Shown: positions 63,426 to 64,000 of the stretch, one piece after another | Position numbering within the stretch: the stretch's first letter is position 1 | Layout: every line of letters starts with the position of its first letter | Source of the DNA: Paenacidovorax monticola | Lineage (GTDB): Bacteria; Pseudomonadota; Gammaproteobacteria; Burkholderiales; Burkholderiaceae_C | Assembly: GCF_014489595.1 (NCBI RefSeq) | Contig: NZ_CP060790.1 | Coordinates: 3,162,001-3,226,000 of the forward strand | Reading direction: 5' to 3' | DNA: 64,000 nucleotides | The notes under the pieces: model-generated | The model's database searches: none | Told to the model about the DNA's origin: nothing | Seen by the model: only the letters and a program-made list of their open reading frames with translations | Translations under genes and position numbers: made by a program

Positions 63426-64000
63426 ATGAAACTTCTCGTCTTCGCGGGCAGCACCCGCCAGCAATCGTTCAACCGGCGCCTCGCGCGCGTGGCCGCCGGC
63501 CTGGGCCGCGAGGCCGGTGCCGAGGTCACGCTGATGGAGCTGGCCGATTTCGACATCCCGCTGTACAACGCCGACCTCGAGGCCCGGGGCACGCCCGCCG
63601 ACGTGCTGCGCCTCAAGGAGACCATGGACGCCCACCCGGCCTGGATCATCGCCTCGCCCGAGTACAACGGCAGCTACACCGCCCTGCTCAAGAACACCAT
63701 CGACTGGGCCTCCAGCCCCGTGGCCGGCCACCCCGTATGGAGCAATGGCGACCGTCCGCTGGCCGGCAAGGTCGTGGGCATGCTCAGCGCCTCCAACGGC
63801 CGCCTGGGCGGCCTGCGCTCGCAAAGCCACCTCGCGCCGCTGCTCGTCAACGCGCACTGCTGGCTGGCCCCCAAGGCCTATGCGGTCAGCGGCGCGGCCA
63901 GCGCCTTCGACGACCAGGGCGCCCTGGTGCATGCGCACGACGCAGCCGGCGTGCGCGCGGTGGTGGAGCAGGTGCTCTGGGCCGCCGGGCGCCTGCAGGG
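63426..64000 (+). CDS. NAD(P)H-dependent FMN reductase, 5' part
   Basis: The first 191 residues of a flavodoxin-fold reductase that runs off the right edge. The ATG at 63426 gives MKLLVFAGSTRQQSFNRRLA, the phosphate loop of the NADPH-dependent FMN reductase family. SPEYNGSYTALLKNTIDWAS is the second flavin loop, as in ChrR/YieF and ArsH-like enzymes. It likely reduces quinones, chromate or flavin. It is divergent from mnmG. Confidence 0.9.
   Translation, partial: MKLLVFAGSTRQQSFNRRLARVAAGLGREAGAEVTLMELADFDIPLYNADLEARGTPADVLRLKETMDAHPAWIIASPEYNGSYTALLKNTIDWASSPVAGHPVWSNGDRPLAGKVVGMLSASNGRLGGLRSQSHLAPLLVNAHCWLAPKAYAVSGAASAFDDQGALVHAHDAAGVRAVVEQVLWAAGRLQ

Overview
This window is GC-rich bacterial chromosome, most likely from a member of the Comamonadaceae (Acidovorax-like Betaproteobacteria). 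The evidence is the gene order mnmG-rsmG-lysE-parA-(hydrolase)-parB, the minCDE operon, many Bug/TctC, CaiB and acyl-CoA dehydrogenase type catabolic genes, and short GC-rich intergenic repeats of a kind I associate with comamonads. Three parS-like sites (two of them one base off consensus) in the last 3.5 kb place that end near the replication origin. I saw no rRNA, tRNA, CRISPR array, phage or insertion sequence.

Layout. 1-6.8 kb: end of PEP carboxykinase, an SDR, LysR and AraC regulators, a metallophosphoesterase, and a universal stress protein with an FNR-like promoter. 7.0-9.6 kb: two surface proteins with IPTL-CTERM sorting signals, one with the signal in mid-protein. 9.6-15.6 kb: LysR/D-amino-acid dehydrogenase pair, flavoprotein, PAP2 phosphatase, hydrolases, flavin reductase. 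15.7-17.6 kb: minCDE. 17.7-27.0 kb: a long minus-strand block for CoA-thioester catabolism (acetoacetyl-CoA synthetase, TctC, CaiB, two acyl-CoA dehydrogenases, enoyl-CoA hydratase), then pssA and a PhzF-like gene. 27.1-44.8 kb: UbiM-like hydroxylase, GAF-GGDEF cyclase, histidine phosphatase, radical SAM/B12 protein, TetR-controlled small-protein/hydrolase operon, nucleobase permease, CoA-transferase, orphan periplasmic binding protein, thioesterase, cobalamin adenosyltransferase, EF-hand protein, D-lactate-type dehydrogenase, MFS/AraC pair. 44.9-50.2 kb: two paralogous LuxR-type regulators around an IPTL-CTERM gene, then sodC-ompA. 50.3-53.5 kb: CsgG-like lipoprotein, membrane methyltransferase, Met/Gly-rich periplasmic protein. 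53.7-63.2 kb: the parB/parA/rsmG/mnmG region, split by a 3.6-kb DUF11-repeat surface protein. 63.4 kb to the end: FMN reductase.

The most interesting signal is a shared promoter architecture, ATCC-N5-GGATAGGG-N18-CATA(A/C)GCT, found upstream of the IPTL-CTERM gene at 46.2 kb and of sodC-ompA at 48.8 kb. Both lie beside the two LuxR paralogues. This suggests a small envelope regulon of surface protein, periplasmic Cu/Zn superoxide dismutase and OmpA-like protein.

Quality warning. About 20 apparent frameshifts in 14 genes, including mnmG twice, can each be repaired by adding one base to a run of G or C. They look like systematic homopolymer under-calling, so I annotate those genes as single CDSs spanning the break rather than as pseudogenes.
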